NCBI GenBank assembly: GCA_910586995.1
Contig: CAJUKZ010000001.1
Coordinates: 186,001 to 250,000, forward strand
DNA: 64,000 bases
Origin: an uncultured Muribaculaceae bacterium
GTDB lineage: Bacteria > Bacteroidota > Bacteroidia > Bacteroidales > Muribaculaceae
Direction: 5' to 3'
A model generated the notes under the pieces. It was not told the origin of the DNA and ran no database searches. It saw only the letters and a program-made list of their open reading frames with translations. Every line of letters starts with the position of its first letter. Position 1 is the first letter of the stretch. Both the position numbers and the translations under genes were made by a program. This document shows, piece after piece, positions 1 to 8,879 of this stretch.

Positions 1-1067
1 GTACCGTAGTCATTGGAGCTTTCGTGGATGAGGTTCTGACGGTGTGCGCCCCAGAAGCTTAATGATACCTCGGAATTGTGCAGTGCGTCCCAGTTTGCTC
101 TAAGACCTGAGCCCTGGATGTCGAAGCCAGCAAAGACGTCGTAGCTTGAGCGGTTGAGAGCTTTAGCGCCGTCGGGAATACTGTTGAGCGTGATTGAACC
201 CCAACCATAGTTTATGAACAGCATGTCGACGCTGCGGTTATTTGCATCGCCGAAGATTTTCTTAAAGCCGGAAAGTCCGCTTATAGCGCTACCTGTATAG
301 CCGCTGTCTCCGGTGTGTCCGTACCAGTGAACTTCGAAAGTCCAGTCAAGATCCTTGGCTATTCTGTGGCATTCTGCGAAGAAGTCGGCCAGAATAGACA
401 TGGATGCACTGTTTGCTGAGAATTCCGAGTTGAACGACAGTGCTGAGATGCCGTAGTATTTCATCAGCTTGACAATCTTCTCTGCGTAGAGGAATTTACC
501 GCTGCTGTCTTTGTCGCAGATCATACCCATCTTCTTGCTGTAAGCATTCGAACGGTATGCGGTATTCCAAGTCATTGATTGCAACCAAGGTATGGCCCAG
601 TTTACACCTACAGAAGCGCCGTTCTTGGCAGCGACGTCACTCAGACCGGCCGTGCAGCGGAAGAATGGTGCTGTCCAGTTGGAGAACATGTCGGTATAGT
701 TCCACATGCTGTAGCTGTCGCCTTCGAAGCAGTAGCGCGGGAGGGTGTACCATGTGTCGGTAGGGTCTGTAGCTCCGTAGAATCCGCAGAACTTACGCTC
801 GTATGGAGCGTTGAGGTTGGGATCGACTACGTCATTTTCCTCAGAAATGTGTGCTACCGGGCGAGTACGTGAGATGAAGAATTCGTCGTCCATCTTGCTT
901 ACGCCTGTAGGCGGATTACCGATCACCCATGCCGGAAACCAAGTGGTGAATGTTTCGTTGGAGTAATCAAGGTCGTTGAAATCCTTCGGGTGGGTTGGCG
1001 TACTTTGTGCCATACCTGCCGCTGAAGCCATCAATGCCATTGACAATAGTAGTGATTGTCTTTTCAT
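1..1067 (-). CDS. Endo-beta-N-acetylglucosaminidase, GH85 family (partial, C-terminal part beyond the left edge)
   Basis: This is the N-terminal 355 residues of a secreted glycosidase that is a close paralogue of the gene at 1243-5079. A signal peptide (MKRQSLLLSMALMASAAGMA) is followed by the GH85 catalytic region, with the conserved block YTDMFSNWTAPFF and the FNSEF segment holding the Asn-x-Glu catalytic pair of GH85. The frame stays open to base 1. The family hydrolyses the chitobiose core of N-glycans between the two GlcNAc residues, normally outside the cell. The start is the ATG at 1065-1067. A TATATTTG element (minus strand, 1140-1147) and the terminator at 1180-1220 suggest this copy has its own promoter. 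Whether it also ends in a T9SS sorting domain cannot be seen here. Confidence 0.85.
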   Translation of the reverse strand, partial: MKRQSLLLSMALMASAAGMAQSTPTHPKDFNDLDYSNETFTTWFPAWVIGNPPTGVSKMDDEFFISRTRPVAHISEENDVVDPNLNAPYERKFCGFYGATDPTDTWYTLPRYCFEGDSYSMWNYTDMFSNWTAPFFRCTAGLSDVAAKNGASVGVNWAIPWLQSMTWNTAYRSNAYSKKMGMICDKDSSGKFLYAEKIVKLMKYYGISALSFNSEFSANSASMSILADFFAECHRIAKDLDWTFEVHWYGHTGDSGYTGSAISGLSGFKKIFGDANNRSVDMLFINYGWGSITLNSIPDGAKALNRSSYDVFAGFDIQGSGLRANWDALHNSEVSLSFWGAHRQNLIHESSNDYG

Positions 1068-1139
1068 TTAAAATGCTTTAAGGTAAGTATTAAGGTTAAT
1101 TGAAGAATCGAGTTATATCTGTGGATAATATTTATTTTG

Positions 1140-1147
1140 CAAATATA
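1140..1147 (-). promoter_or_regulatory. Candidate -7 promoter element of the truncated GH85 gene
   Basis: On the minus strand the bases read TATATTTG, matching the Bacteroidota -7 element TAnnTTTG, and they lie about 70 bp upstream of the start at 1067. No convincing -33 TTTG is present at the usual distance, so this is a weak call. Its position downstream of the preceding gene's terminator supports separate transcription of the two GH85 paralogues. Confidence 0.4.
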
Positions 1148-1179
1148 TTGAAATTTTTTTACAATTATTATTGTTTATG

Positions 1180-1220
1180 AAAAAAAAGACGCCCCACAGA
1201 TATGTGGAAGCGTCTTTTTC
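1180..1220 (-). terminator. Rho-independent terminator of the GH85 gene
   Basis: On the minus strand GAAAAAGACGC is followed by an inner CCACA/TGTGG hairpin and then GCGTC with a run of seven T. It begins about 22 bp after the stop codon at 1243. The A-run on the other side would also allow some termination on the plus strand. Confidence 0.85.
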
Positions 1221-1242
1221 AGTATTGGAGTTAAGTCTATGC

Positions 1243-4200
1243 TTACTTCACGATCTTTACAACCTTGAGCTGGTGTCCGTTGAGGATAACCTGCACGAGG
1301 TATACACCGTTGCCAGCGTTGAGAGCTACGGTAGCAGTGCTTCCTGCCTCAGCGTTGATGACGTTGGACTGTACAGTCTTTCCGTCGAGAGCCACGATGT
1401 TGATTGTGTATGCGCCGCCTTCAGCGAAGCGGAAGCTAACCACACCGTTGTATGAAGCTACTTCGAGGTTGCCTTCAGCGAAGGTGTCGTCGATGCCTAC
1501 AGTACCGGTGATCTCCACGATTTCGGGTTCAGTCATTGTGTGGCTGCCCCAACCGTTCTTGAGAGTGAGTTCCACGTCGTGCTTGCCGGGGTTATAGTAT
1601 ACCACAGTGGCAGTGTTTCCGTCGGTAGCCTCTACAGAAGCCTGGTTGCCGACGTTCCATTCAGCGGTTGTGGTCACGTCGAGAGTACCTTCGATGCCCG
1701 GGTTGCCCAGGAGTGTGTTGTCTGCAACCTGCTGATCATATACAGCACCGGAAGTATTCTCACCACCTGAACCGTTTGCAACTACTATCTTGGCAGTCTT
1801 GTCAGCACCGGCCTTACCGAGGTTGGGGAATGTTCCGTCGGCATTAATTGTCTCGAATGTGTAGTAACCCTGAAGTCCTGCAGGAACTTCGCCTTCTGCG
1901 TAACCGTTCATTGCTTCAATGACTTCTGCTGCAGAAAGTGCCTTGTTCCATACCTGTACTTCGTCCACAGCACCGTTGAAAGCTGCTTTGTAGACACCGC
2001 TACCACCGATGTGGATATTGGCAATTACGTCCTGTTTAACGCGTGAGTCTGATTTGTAATCCGAGCGACGCTTTGCAAATGTTGCAGTGGTATGCTTGAT
2101 AAGCTTGCCGTTGATATAGATGCACTGCTCCTTGCCGGAAGTCTGTGTTACAACGAGGTGATACCAAGCACCTTCCGACAGATTATAACCTGTTGTGGTC
2201 ATGTTGATCCAAGGATCCTGATGTGCTTCCCAACCCATTACGTTGAATGAGATTTCGTTGCCTTCTGTTTTGCTGCCGGAGTCTCCGCCTGTGTAGCTGG
2301 TTGCGAGGGTCTGGCCTGCGCCACGGATCTGTACCCAGAGGTCGCCCCAGTTGTTGTGAGGCCATTCGTCAGCGATAGTATTCTTGCTGATGAGGTTTGT
2401 ACCGTTGCTCAGGTGTGCGAACGCATCAGCCTTGAACCACAGGGCGTACGAGTATTCGTTGCCTTCCTGGATTTCGCCGGGGATCTGAAGCATCTGCGGG
2501 TCGGAAACGAGTACAGCGCGAGACACCTTGCCTTCGCCTTCGCGACCGGTGTAAGAGTATGTGACTTCCTCTGCAGTTTCCGCTGTCGATTTGTCTACCG
2601 AAATGGATGTGATCTCAGGTGTTGCACCTGTTGCTTCAGGTGTTACCTGAATCTTGGAACGCATCATGTTCACGTTGCCCTTGTTGTCGGTGACGCGGAG
2701 GTCATACACGCCGATTTCAGCAAGTTTAGTGGTTACTGAAGATGCGTTCTCCGAAGAAGCGACTACATCGCCAGTTATCGCGCTGATGATTTCCCACTTC
2801 TGAGCAGCGGGAGCCATGTCATCGACATATTTTACCGTGAATGTCTCGTTGGGCTTGATCACAGCTTTGTTCACCTCAAGATCGGTGAGAGACTGGTCGT
2901 AAGGAATGTCCATATACTCGCTCCATGCGATATCGCTGACATTGTTGTTGTACATGTCGCCGTTGGGCGATACGGCACGCACACCGAAGCGGGCGCGGCG
3001 TCCTTCATAACCGCTCTTGATAGGTGCACCGATCACGTATGCAGCCCAGGAAGGAGTGGCTGTTACGAGAGTGGGTTCCTGATTTTCCTGCTGAACGAAG
3101 ATCTCGTAGTACCATGTATCCACTTCGTCGTTGTAGGTCTTCATCTCGCCAGATTCTTCCTTGGCGGCGTAGCGCATCTTGAAGTCGATTGCATTGTAGC
3201 GTCCGCGGAGGAGTTCCACTTCCTTTACAGCGGGTTTCACGGGAGCGAAAGTCTGAGCGGGGTCGCGCAGGGCGATCTCGCCTACGTAAGTCTTATAGTC
3301 AGCAGTAGTGTTTTCAACCACAAGACCGATGAGTGCTACCTGACCATCGTTGACACCGAGATCAGAGAGCTTGGCGGTGAAAGTGTTCCATTCACCGGCT
3401 TTGCCTGCGGGGACAGCTATTTCCTTGTAGTCTGTGACTGCGCCTTTGAGCGAAACGAACAGCTTCAGGTGGCTGTCGGTTGAGCCTACGGGCTTGTATA
3501 CGATAGAGAGTTCCTCGTTGGGCTTGGCCTCGAGGAGAGTCTTGAACAGTTTCACGCGAGAGAATGTGGTAGCGCCTGAAAGGCTGAGGCAGGAACCTCC
3601 GAACCAAGCGTCGTCCCACATCAGTTCAGCTTTCACAAAGCCGGCAAGGCTTGCTTCAGTAGCATTGTCGGAAGCGTCAGTAATCCACCAGCGCCAAGTG
3701 GGGAGGAAGTCCTGAGTACCGAGGTTGTACCACTTGCTGTCGAAAGCGACTTCGCCACGGTTGTAGAACTTCTGGCCGTTGCCGAGGCTGAAGCGAGTCA
3801 CGAAGGGCAACTGCTGGATGGTTGACTTTGCAGTCATCATCTCGGCAAGACCGTGGAACTTGGTCAGGCCTGCGTTGCCGAGACCTGCAAGGTTCTCGTT
3901 GATTGCCGGGCGTACGGCGGGGTTGTTGTTACCACCGTTGGAGATCAGCTCCTGCTTCTTGAGATAAGCCTGCTGCAGAGCAAGGTCGCTTGTACCGTAG
4001 TCTGTGGAGCTTTCGTGAATCATGTTCTGTTTGTGCGCGCCCCAGAAACCGATTGATACAGGGTTAGCCTTGATCCAGTTCCAGCCTCCGTAGTTGGTGT
4101 ATGTAGTTCTGCGTACACCGCGTCCCTGGATGTCGAAGCCTGCGAATACATCGTAGCTTGAGCGGTTGAGTTTGGCTGCAGCTGCTTCCATTCCGTTGAG

Positions 4201-5079
4201 CTGGCTCTGAGACCAGTTGTAGTTCAGGAAGAGCATGTCGGTCATCTTATGGTCAGCAGTACCGAAGATAGTGCTATTGTTGTCGAGACCCCTGTCGAAT
4301 GCGATGGAGCCGTTGTCGTTTGTACCGGCATACCAGTGCACTTCGAACTTCCAGCCTATCTCGTCGGCAATCTTGTGGCATTCTGCGAAGAAGTCGGCCA
4401 GAAGGGTCATTGAACCTGCGTTTGAAGAAAATTCCGAGTTGAAACCGAGAGCGCTGATACCGTAATACTTCATTAGTTTGACAAGCTTCTCGGCATACAA
4501 GAATTTACCGTCGGAATCTTTTTTGCACAATGCGGCGAATTTCTTACCTTCGGTGCTTGATACATACGATGTATTGAATGTGATGTATCTGTTGTAGGCA
4601 ATGGTCCAGCAGCAGCCTACGGATGCACCGTTCTTGGCAGCGACGTCGCTCAGGCCGGCTGTACAGCGGAAGAATGGCGAAGTCCAGTTGGAGAACATGT
4701 CGGTGTAGGACCACATGCTGTAGTTATCACCCTCGAAGCAGTAGCGGGGGAAGGTGAACCAGGTGCTTGTGGGGTCTGTAGCGCCGTAGAATCCGCAGAA
4801 CTTACGGTCGTAAGGAGCGTCAGGGTTGGCGTCGTAAGTATCGTTCTCCTTGCTGATGCGCTCCAGAGGACGTGTACGCGATTTGAAGAACTCGTCGTCC
4901 ATCTTGCTTACACCTGCAGGAGGTGTACCGATCTCCCATGCGGGAAACCAGTCCGGGAACGAGGCATCTGAAGCGAAATCTATACCTTCGATGTCGAGCG
5001 GATGGGTAGGTGTAGCCTGTCCCATCGCAGCGCCTGCGGTAAGAATCGCCATGGAAAGAAAGAGTGAGGATCTCTTCAT
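1243..5079 (-). CDS. Endo-beta-N-acetylglucosaminidase, GH85 family, with LamG-like domain and T9SS sorting domain
   Basis: This 1278-residue secreted multidomain enzyme should cleave the chitobiose core of N-linked glycans and so release sugar chains from host or dietary glycoproteins. A signal peptide (about 1-20) is followed by a GH85 catalytic region (about 30-430) with the Asn-x-Glu catalytic pair at N214/E216 in FNSEF and the family-like block YDVFAGFDIQGRG. Next come beta-sandwich and fibronectin/PKD-like segments, a LamG/concanavalin-like domain (about 875-1065), and a C-terminal domain of about 80 residues (INIVALDGKTVQS ... VKIVK) typical of type IX secretion cargo. That tail predicts export by the T9SS and trimming by PorU, encoded at 21878-25312. 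The paralogue at 1-1067 lies just downstream. Domain borders are estimates. Confidence 0.88.
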   Translation of the reverse strand: MKRSSLFLSMAILTAGAAMGQATPTHPLDIEGIDFASDASFPDWFPAWEIGTPPAGVSKMDDEFFKSRTRPLERISKENDTYDANPDAPYDRKFCGFYGATDPTSTWFTFPRYCFEGDNYSMWSYTDMFSNWTSPFFRCTAGLSDVAAKNGASVGCCWTIAYNRYITFNTSYVSSTEGKKFAALCKKDSDGKFLYAEKLVKLMKYYGISALGFNSEFSSNAGSMTLLADFFAECHKIADEIGWKFEVHWYAGTNDNGSIAFDRGLDNNSTIFGTADHKMTDMLFLNYNWSQSQLNGMEAAAAKLNRSSYDVFAGFDIQGRGVRRTTYTNYGGWNWIKANPVSIGFWGAHKQNMIHESSTDYGTSDLALQQAYLKKQELISNGGNNNPAVRPAINENLAGLGNAGLTKFHGLAEMMTAKSTIQQLPFVTRFSLGNGQKFYNRGEVAFDSKWYNLGTQDFLPTWRWWITDASDNATEASLAGFVKAELMWDDAWFGGSCLSLSGATTFSRVKLFKTLLEAKPNEELSIVYKPVGSTDSHLKLFVSLKGAVTDYKEIAVPAGKAGEWNTFTAKLSDLGVNDGQVALIGLVVENTTADYKTYVGEIALRDPAQTFAPVKPAVKEVELLRGRYNAIDFKMRYAAKEESGEMKTYNDEVDTWYYEIFVQQENQEPTLVTATPSWAAYVIGAPIKSGYEGRRARFGVRAVSPNGDMYNNNVSDIAWSEYMDIPYDQSLTDLEVNKAVIKPNETFTVKYVDDMAPAAQKWEIISAITGDVVASSENASSVTTKLAEIGVYDLRVTDNKGNVNMMRSKIQVTPEATGATPEITSISVDKSTAETAEEVTYSYTGREGEGKVSRAVLVSDPQMLQIPGEIQEGNEYSYALWFKADAFAHLSNGTNLISKNTIADEWPHNNWGDLWVQIRGAGQTLATSYTGGDSGSKTEGNEISFNVMGWEAHQDPWINMTTTGYNLSEGAWYHLVVTQTSGKEQCIYINGKLIKHTTATFAKRRSDYKSDSRVKQDVIANIHIGGSGVYKAAFNGAVDEVQVWNKALSAAEVIEAMNGYAEGEVPAGLQGYYTFETINADGTFPNLGKAGADKTAKIVVANGSGGENTSGAVYDQQVADNTLLGNPGIEGTLDVTTTAEWNVGNQASVEATDGNTATVVYYNPGKHDVELTLKNGWGSHTMTEPEIVEITGTVGIDDTFAEGNLEVASYNGVVSFRFAEGGAYTINIVALDGKTVQSNVINAEAGSTATVALNAGNGVYLVQVILNGHQLKVVKIVK

Positions 5080-5188
5080 GGATAATGATGTTTTTGGTTA
5101 AAGAAAACTTAAATATTTGAATTGATAATATGCGGATGCTGCCTGTATTTATGGTACAGAGATTGAGACACACTATGTCTTCAACTGA

Positions 5189-5196
5189 CAAAAATA
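5189..5196 (-). promoter_or_regulatory. Candidate -7 promoter element of the GH85 gene
   Basis: The minus strand reads TATTTTTG (TAnnTTTG), about 110 bp upstream of the GH85 start at 5079. A matching -33 element is not evident, so the call rests on one element. The rest of 5080-5259 is AT-rich, and I see no gene or clear terminator in it. Confidence 0.35.
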
Positions 5197-5259
5197 ATCA
5201 TTATCTGCATCTTTATCTGAATTTTATCTTTAATTAGCACAATTTAACAAAAGTTTGCG

Positions 5260-5637
5260 TTATATTCCGACTATATTGCGGACCACAGTCCAAAATACGA
5301 GCATAGACAGAATAGTGTAAACAGCGGGCTTGCTCAGGAGCGCGTGTCTGAGACACGGGTGTTTATCTGTCCATTCGACGAATGCATACAGGATTCCAAG
5401 GGGTATGAGCATCAATGCGCCGGGATTGAAAGCTATGGCCCTGGCAATCTGTCCGTGAAGCAGTGCGTGCAACGCGCGTTGCGATCCGCATCCGGGACAA
5501 TTAAGACCGGTTATTAGCTTGAATGTGCATTGAGGCATATGCGCCGAGGTAGGATCGACTACATAATATATAGTCAATACAATGGCCGCGACTATTATAG
5601 CCGCGGCCACTATGATGCGTCGCTTTCGCAGGATCAT
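5260..5637 (-). CDS. DUF2752 family membrane protein
   Basis: This 125-residue protein has an N-terminal membrane segment (about 7-27), the family-defining Cys motif NCPGCGSQRA with C47 and C50, and further hydrophobic segments at about 70-88 and 105-122. No biochemical function is known for DUF2752; the paired cysteines could bind metal or act in redox, which is speculation. The start chosen is the ATG at 5635-5637, because it overlaps the stop of the GYF/dispanin gene as ATGA, an arrangement that suggests translational coupling. A longer upstream reading of the same frame is only an overlap with the neighbouring gene. It is the last gene of the hflX operon. Confidence 0.8.
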   Translation of the reverse strand: MILRKRRIIVAAAIIVAAIVLTIYYVVDPTSAHMPQCTFKLITGLNCPGCGSQRALHALLHGQIARAIAFNPGALMLIPLGILYAFVEWTDKHPCLRHALLSKPAVYTILSMLVFWTVVRNIVGI

Positions 5638-6137
5638 AACCAGAACAGCATCTTTGTAAATCCTGTCATATATGCCAGCGGGGCGCTGAGAAGCCCGCAT
5701 ACGATTGACAATATCAGCCAGAGCTGTGCCCGTTCGGATGCGCGCACAGCACCGGCATAGTCGTTGGCCATATAGCGTGAGCTGACCTGAGATGAATATA
5801 TGATGGACACGATGCCGAGCGGCAGACAGCAGCAGATGGTGGTCAGTATGGCCCAGGCCAGATAGGATGGAGGGCATGGAGGCATGGGCTGCTGTGAATT
5901 GTCTCTGCCGAATCCGTTGTATGGCTGCTGTTGGTTGTAGCTGGTGCGTGGTCCGAATGCCGATGGTCCGCCGTAGAAGATTTGCGCGGTCAGTGGCGCG
6001 TTGCAGGCCATAGTCCAGTCGGGCAGACCTTCGTACCATATGGGTGTCTCTGGACGTATGCCTGTGGATGGCAGTTGTTCCAGAGTGAACGGCCCTTGTC
6101 TTTGTCCGTCGAGCTGAATCCAAATTTTTGTGTCCAT
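5634..6137 (-). CDS. GYF_2 domain and CD225/dispanin-like membrane protein
   Basis: This 167-residue protein has two parts. Residues 1-50 resemble a bacterial GYF_2 domain, with W7, the GPFTLEQL segment and a W34/W41 pair; in eukaryotes the GYF fold binds proline-rich peptides. An Asn/Gln/Pro-rich linker containing PPCPP follows, then a dispanin-like pair of membrane segments (about 92-115 and 138-160) with the short polar loop SSRYMANDY between them. Its function is unknown. It overlaps the DUF2752 gene by an ATGA start/stop and follows deoC by 29 bp. I chose the ATG at 6135-6137; the upstream extension of the frame overlaps deoC and has no domain content. Confidence 0.8.
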   Translation of the reverse strand: MDTKIWIQLDGQRQGPFTLEQLPSTGIRPETPIWYEGLPDWTMACNAPLTAQIFYGGPSAFGPRTSYNQQQPYNGFGRDNSQQPMPPCPPSYLAWAILTTICCCLPLGIVSIIYSSQVSSRYMANDYAGAVRASERAQLWLILSIVCGLLSAPLAYMTGFTKMLFWL

Positions 6138-6166
6138 TCTTGTTCTTTCTCTTTGTGTATGGTTGA

Positions 6167-7051
6167 TCAGAAGAATTTCACCTGTTCGCCGAGTATGTCG
6201 GAGAGCAGGTTGTTGGCCAGGCGGCTCGCGCCGAGGCGGAAGTGTTCGTTGTTGAGCCAAGCTTCGCCAAGCACTTCCTTGATTATGGTATAGTAGGCCA
6301 CGGCGTCTTCGGTGGATGCCACACCGCCTGCGGCCTTGAAACCTACCATTGCTCCGGTGGCCTCGTGATATTCCTTGATACACTGTGCCATTACGTAGGC
6401 TGCTTCGAGCGATGCGCCTGGATAGCCCTTGCCTGTGGAAGTCTTAAGGAAGTCTGCACCGGAATATAGAGAGAGTATCGATGCGGCGCGGATATTGGCT
6501 GCGGTCTGGAGTGCGCCTGTCTCGAGTATCACTTTCAGTTTAGCTCCGCGGCAGGAATCCTTGAGTTCGGAAATCTCGTCGCTTACGGCCTCATAGTCGC
6601 CGTCGAGGAAGTTGCCGACATTCAGCACTATGTCTATCTCGTCTGCTCCGGAGGCAACGGCAAGAGCAGTCTCGGCCATCTTTACCTCAGGGAAAGTCTG
6701 CGACGAAGGGAAGCCGCCGGAAACGCATGCCACGCGGACATCCGTCACATCGAGTACGGTGCGCACTATCTCGGCGAAGTTGGGATACACGCAGATCGCG
6801 GCCACATTCTTCAGGTCGGGATGTTCGTCGTCGAATGCGTTGACACGCTCTACGAAAGATGCCACGCTCTGGGTGGAGTCGGTGGCGTTGAGAGTGGTCA
6901 GGTCGATGGTGTTGAACAGGAAGCGGTATACTTCCTGAGTCTTGTTTTCTTCGAGATGCTCGGCGAGTATTTTCTCTACTGCCGCTTTCACCTGGGCGTC
7001 GTCGGTTATGACCTTCGAGGCCGCTACCTTGTCGTGATATTTGTCGCTCAT
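6167..7051 (-). CDS. deoC: Deoxyribose-phosphate aldolase
   Basis: A 294-residue class I aldolase that splits 2-deoxy-D-ribose 5-phosphate into glyceraldehyde 3-phosphate and acetaldehyde in deoxynucleoside salvage. The Schiff-base lysine lies in FLKTSTGKG (K203), the second active-site lysine is K239 in GFKAAGGV, and the acidic DEIDIVLNVG segment is at 138-147. The protein is longer than the E. coli enzyme because of an N-terminal extension of about 40 residues. It sits 24 bp after the MazG-like gene and 29 bp before the GYF/dispanin gene, consistent with one transcript from the hflX promoter. Confidence 0.95.
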   Translation of the reverse strand: MSDKYHDKVAASKVITDDAQVKAAVEKILAEHLEENKTQEVYRFLFNTIDLTTLNATDSTQSVASFVERVNAFDDEHPDLKNVAAICVYPNFAEIVRTVLDVTDVRVACVSGGFPSSQTFPEVKMAETALAVASGADEIDIVLNVGNFLDGDYEAVSDEISELKDSCRGAKLKVILETGALQTAANIRAASILSLYSGADFLKTSTGKGYPGASLEAAYVMAQCIKEYHEATGAMVGFKAAGGVASTEDAVAYYTIIKEVLGEAWLNNEHFRLGASRLANNLLSDILGEQVKFF

Positions 7052-7075
7052 ATTTATCGATTTATTAATTGTTTG

Positions 7076-7444
7076 TCATTCTTGAGGGTTGGTGCGTAGT
7101 TTCGGGTTGGATGTGTGCCGTGTGGCATCGCGAGTGGTCTTCTTGACGATGTTCCGTTCAATGGCTTCGGTGAGGTCTATCCCGGTCTGATTGGCAATTG
7201 CCGCCACTACCCACATCACGTCGGCCAGTTCGTCGGCCAGATTGAGTGTCTCGCCGGATTTGGTCGACTGGTCGCCGTAGACACGTGCCATCACACGTGC
7301 TACCTCGCCTGTCTCCTCGGCCAGTACGGCCATATTGGTCAGCGGCGAGAAATACCGAACTCCCGTTGTGGTTATATATCCGTCCACGGCTTTTTGCAGG
7401 CCGCTGATTGTCATCTCTGTTGCTTTATCTACGGTATCTGCCAT
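7076..7444 (-). CDS. MazG-like nucleotide pyrophosphohydrolase
   Basis: A 122-residue all-alpha NTP pyrophosphohydrolase of the MazG/YpjD type. The metal-binding motifs are visible: EETGE at 43-47 and E72/D75 in ELADV. Such enzymes hydrolyse NTPs or non-canonical NTPs to NMP and pyrophosphate; the substrate cannot be deduced. It starts 4 bp after the hflX stop, so it is almost certainly co-transcribed with hflX, and it leads into deoC. An internal ATG at codon 11 is an alternative start. Confidence 0.85.
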   Translation of the reverse strand: MADTVDKATEMTISGLQKAVDGYITTTGVRYFSPLTNMAVLAEETGEVARVMARVYGDQSTKSGETLNLADELADVMWVVAAIANQTGIDLTEAIERNIVKKTTRDATRHTSNPKLRTNPQE

Positions 7445-7448
7445 CGTG

Positions 7449-8693
7449 TCACTTTATTTCTTCCTCGGGTTCGTCGAGATCGTCGTATTTCTGAAACAGG
7501 AAGTCGTTGTAAGGGAAGCGTTGCAGGTGTATCTCCTTGGCACGCTCGTAGATTTTCTTTTTCAGTTCGTCGATGTTGATTCCTTTCTTTGCAGAGATGA
7601 ACACGCAGTCATCGCCCGTGCGCGACATCCAAGTGCGCTTCAGTTCGTCGAGCGATATATTCTCGCGTGTGGCGGGTGTGAGGTCATCGGCATCCTTGGG
7701 GACGTATGTGAAAGCGTCGATCTTATTGAACACCATGATCATCGGCTTGGGTTCCATGCCCTTGCAAATATCCTTGAGCGTGTTGTTGACAACCTCAATC
7801 TGTTCTTCGAAATTGGGATGCGATATATCTACCACATGAAGCAGTATGTCCGCCTCGCGCACCTCGTCGAGAGTCGACTTGAACGAGTCGACAAGGTGAG
7901 TGGGCAGCTTGCGGATAAATCCTACCGTGTCGGTGAGCAGGAAGGGCAGGTTGTCGATTATCACCTTGCGTACGGTGGTGTCGAGTGTGGCGAAAAGCTT
8001 GTTTTCGGCGAATACCTCGCTCTTGCTCAGGAGATTCATGAGTGTGGATTTGCCCACATTGGTGTAGCCTACAAGTGCCACGCGGGTAAGCTTGCCACGG
8101 TTTTTTCTCTGTATTGCCTTCTGCCGGTCTATGCTCCGTAACTCCTCTTTCAGACGGCTTATCTTGTCGAGGATGATACGGCGGTCGGTCTCGATCTGTG
8201 TCTCACCCGGACCGCGCATACCGATACCACCGCGTTGGCGCTCGAGGTGAGTCCACATGCGGGTCAGTCGCGGAAGCAGATACTGATATTGGGCCAGTTC
8301 TACCTGCGCTTTGGCGTTGGCTGTCTGTGCGCGTTTGGCAAATATGTCGAGTATCAGGCTCGTGCGGTCGAGGACCTTCACCTGAAGTTCGCGTTCGAGA
8401 TTTGACACCTGCTTTGTAGTCAGATCATCGTCGAAGATAACCATAGCTATGGAATTTTCTTCGGTATATGCCTTGATTTCATCAAGTTTGCCTTTGCCGA
8501 CAAAGGTACGCGGGTTTGGATAGTCGAGCTTCTGGGTGAAGCGCGCTACCGTCTCCGCTCCGGCCGTATCGGCCAGAAATGCCAGTTCGTCGAGATATTC
8601 GTTGGAGCGTTCCTCGTTCTGGCGTGGAGTTATGAGTCCGACAAGGACGGCGCGTTCGTGGGCCGTAGGGTCGAATGGAGTGTTGACTTTCAT
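7449..8693 (-). CDS. hflX: Ribosome-associated GTPase HflX
   Basis: A 414-residue GTPase that binds ribosomes and helps rescue or split stalled 70S particles. An N-terminal HflX domain is followed by a glycine-rich linker (RGGIGMRGPGE) and an Era-like G domain with G1 GYTNVGKST, G3 DTVGF and G4 NKID. I place the start at the ATG 8691-8693 rather than the upstream ATG at 8744: a near-consensus promoter (8714-8745) would lie inside the longer reading, and the protein from MKVNTPFD onward matches the usual family start. This gives a very short untranslated leader. First gene of a five-gene operon. Confidence 0.93.
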   Translation of the reverse strand: MKVNTPFDPTAHERAVLVGLITPRQNEERSNEYLDELAFLADTAGAETVARFTQKLDYPNPRTFVGKGKLDEIKAYTEENSIAMVIFDDDLTTKQVSNLERELQVKVLDRTSLILDIFAKRAQTANAKAQVELAQYQYLLPRLTRMWTHLERQRGGIGMRGPGETQIETDRRIILDKISRLKEELRSIDRQKAIQRKNRGKLTRVALVGYTNVGKSTLMNLLSKSEVFAENKLFATLDTTVRKVIIDNLPFLLTDTVGFIRKLPTHLVDSFKSTLDEVREADILLHVVDISHPNFEEQIEVVNNTLKDICKGMEPKPMIMVFNKIDAFTYVPKDADDLTPATRENISLDELKRTWMSRTGDDCVFISAKKGINIDELKKKIYERAKEIHLQRFPYNDFLFQKYDDLDEPEEEIK

Positions 8694-8713
8694 CTGAACT
8701 GTCGATTTTTGTG

Positions 8714-8745
8714 CAAAAATAGTGAGTCTGGACTTTAATAACAAA
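8714..8745 (-). promoter_or_regulatory. Promoter of the hflX operon
   Basis: On the minus strand TTTG (8742-8745), exactly 20 bp, then TATTTTTG (8714-8721): a full match to the Bacteroidota -33/-7 pattern. Transcription should begin close to 8710, leaving only about 15-20 nt before the hflX ATG at 8693. Confidence 0.8.
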
Positions 8746-8845
8746 TTTAGAGCGGTAATTCCTGCACGTGCGTAGCAGCCCCGGCGTAAAACGCATCTTC
8801 TGGCATAGCCCGGTTATGTTTTTTTACACAAAAAAAGACGAAAGA

Positions 8846-8878
8846 TTTTGCACGAAAAATTATAAATGGGTAACTTTG
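8846..8878 (+). promoter_or_regulatory. Promoter of nifJ
   Basis: TTTTG (8846-8850), 20 bp, TAACTTTG (8871-8878): a consensus Bacteroidota promoter. Transcription should begin a few bases after 8878, at the 5' edge of the structured leader at 8880-8938. Confidence 0.85.
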
Positions 8879-8879
8879 C

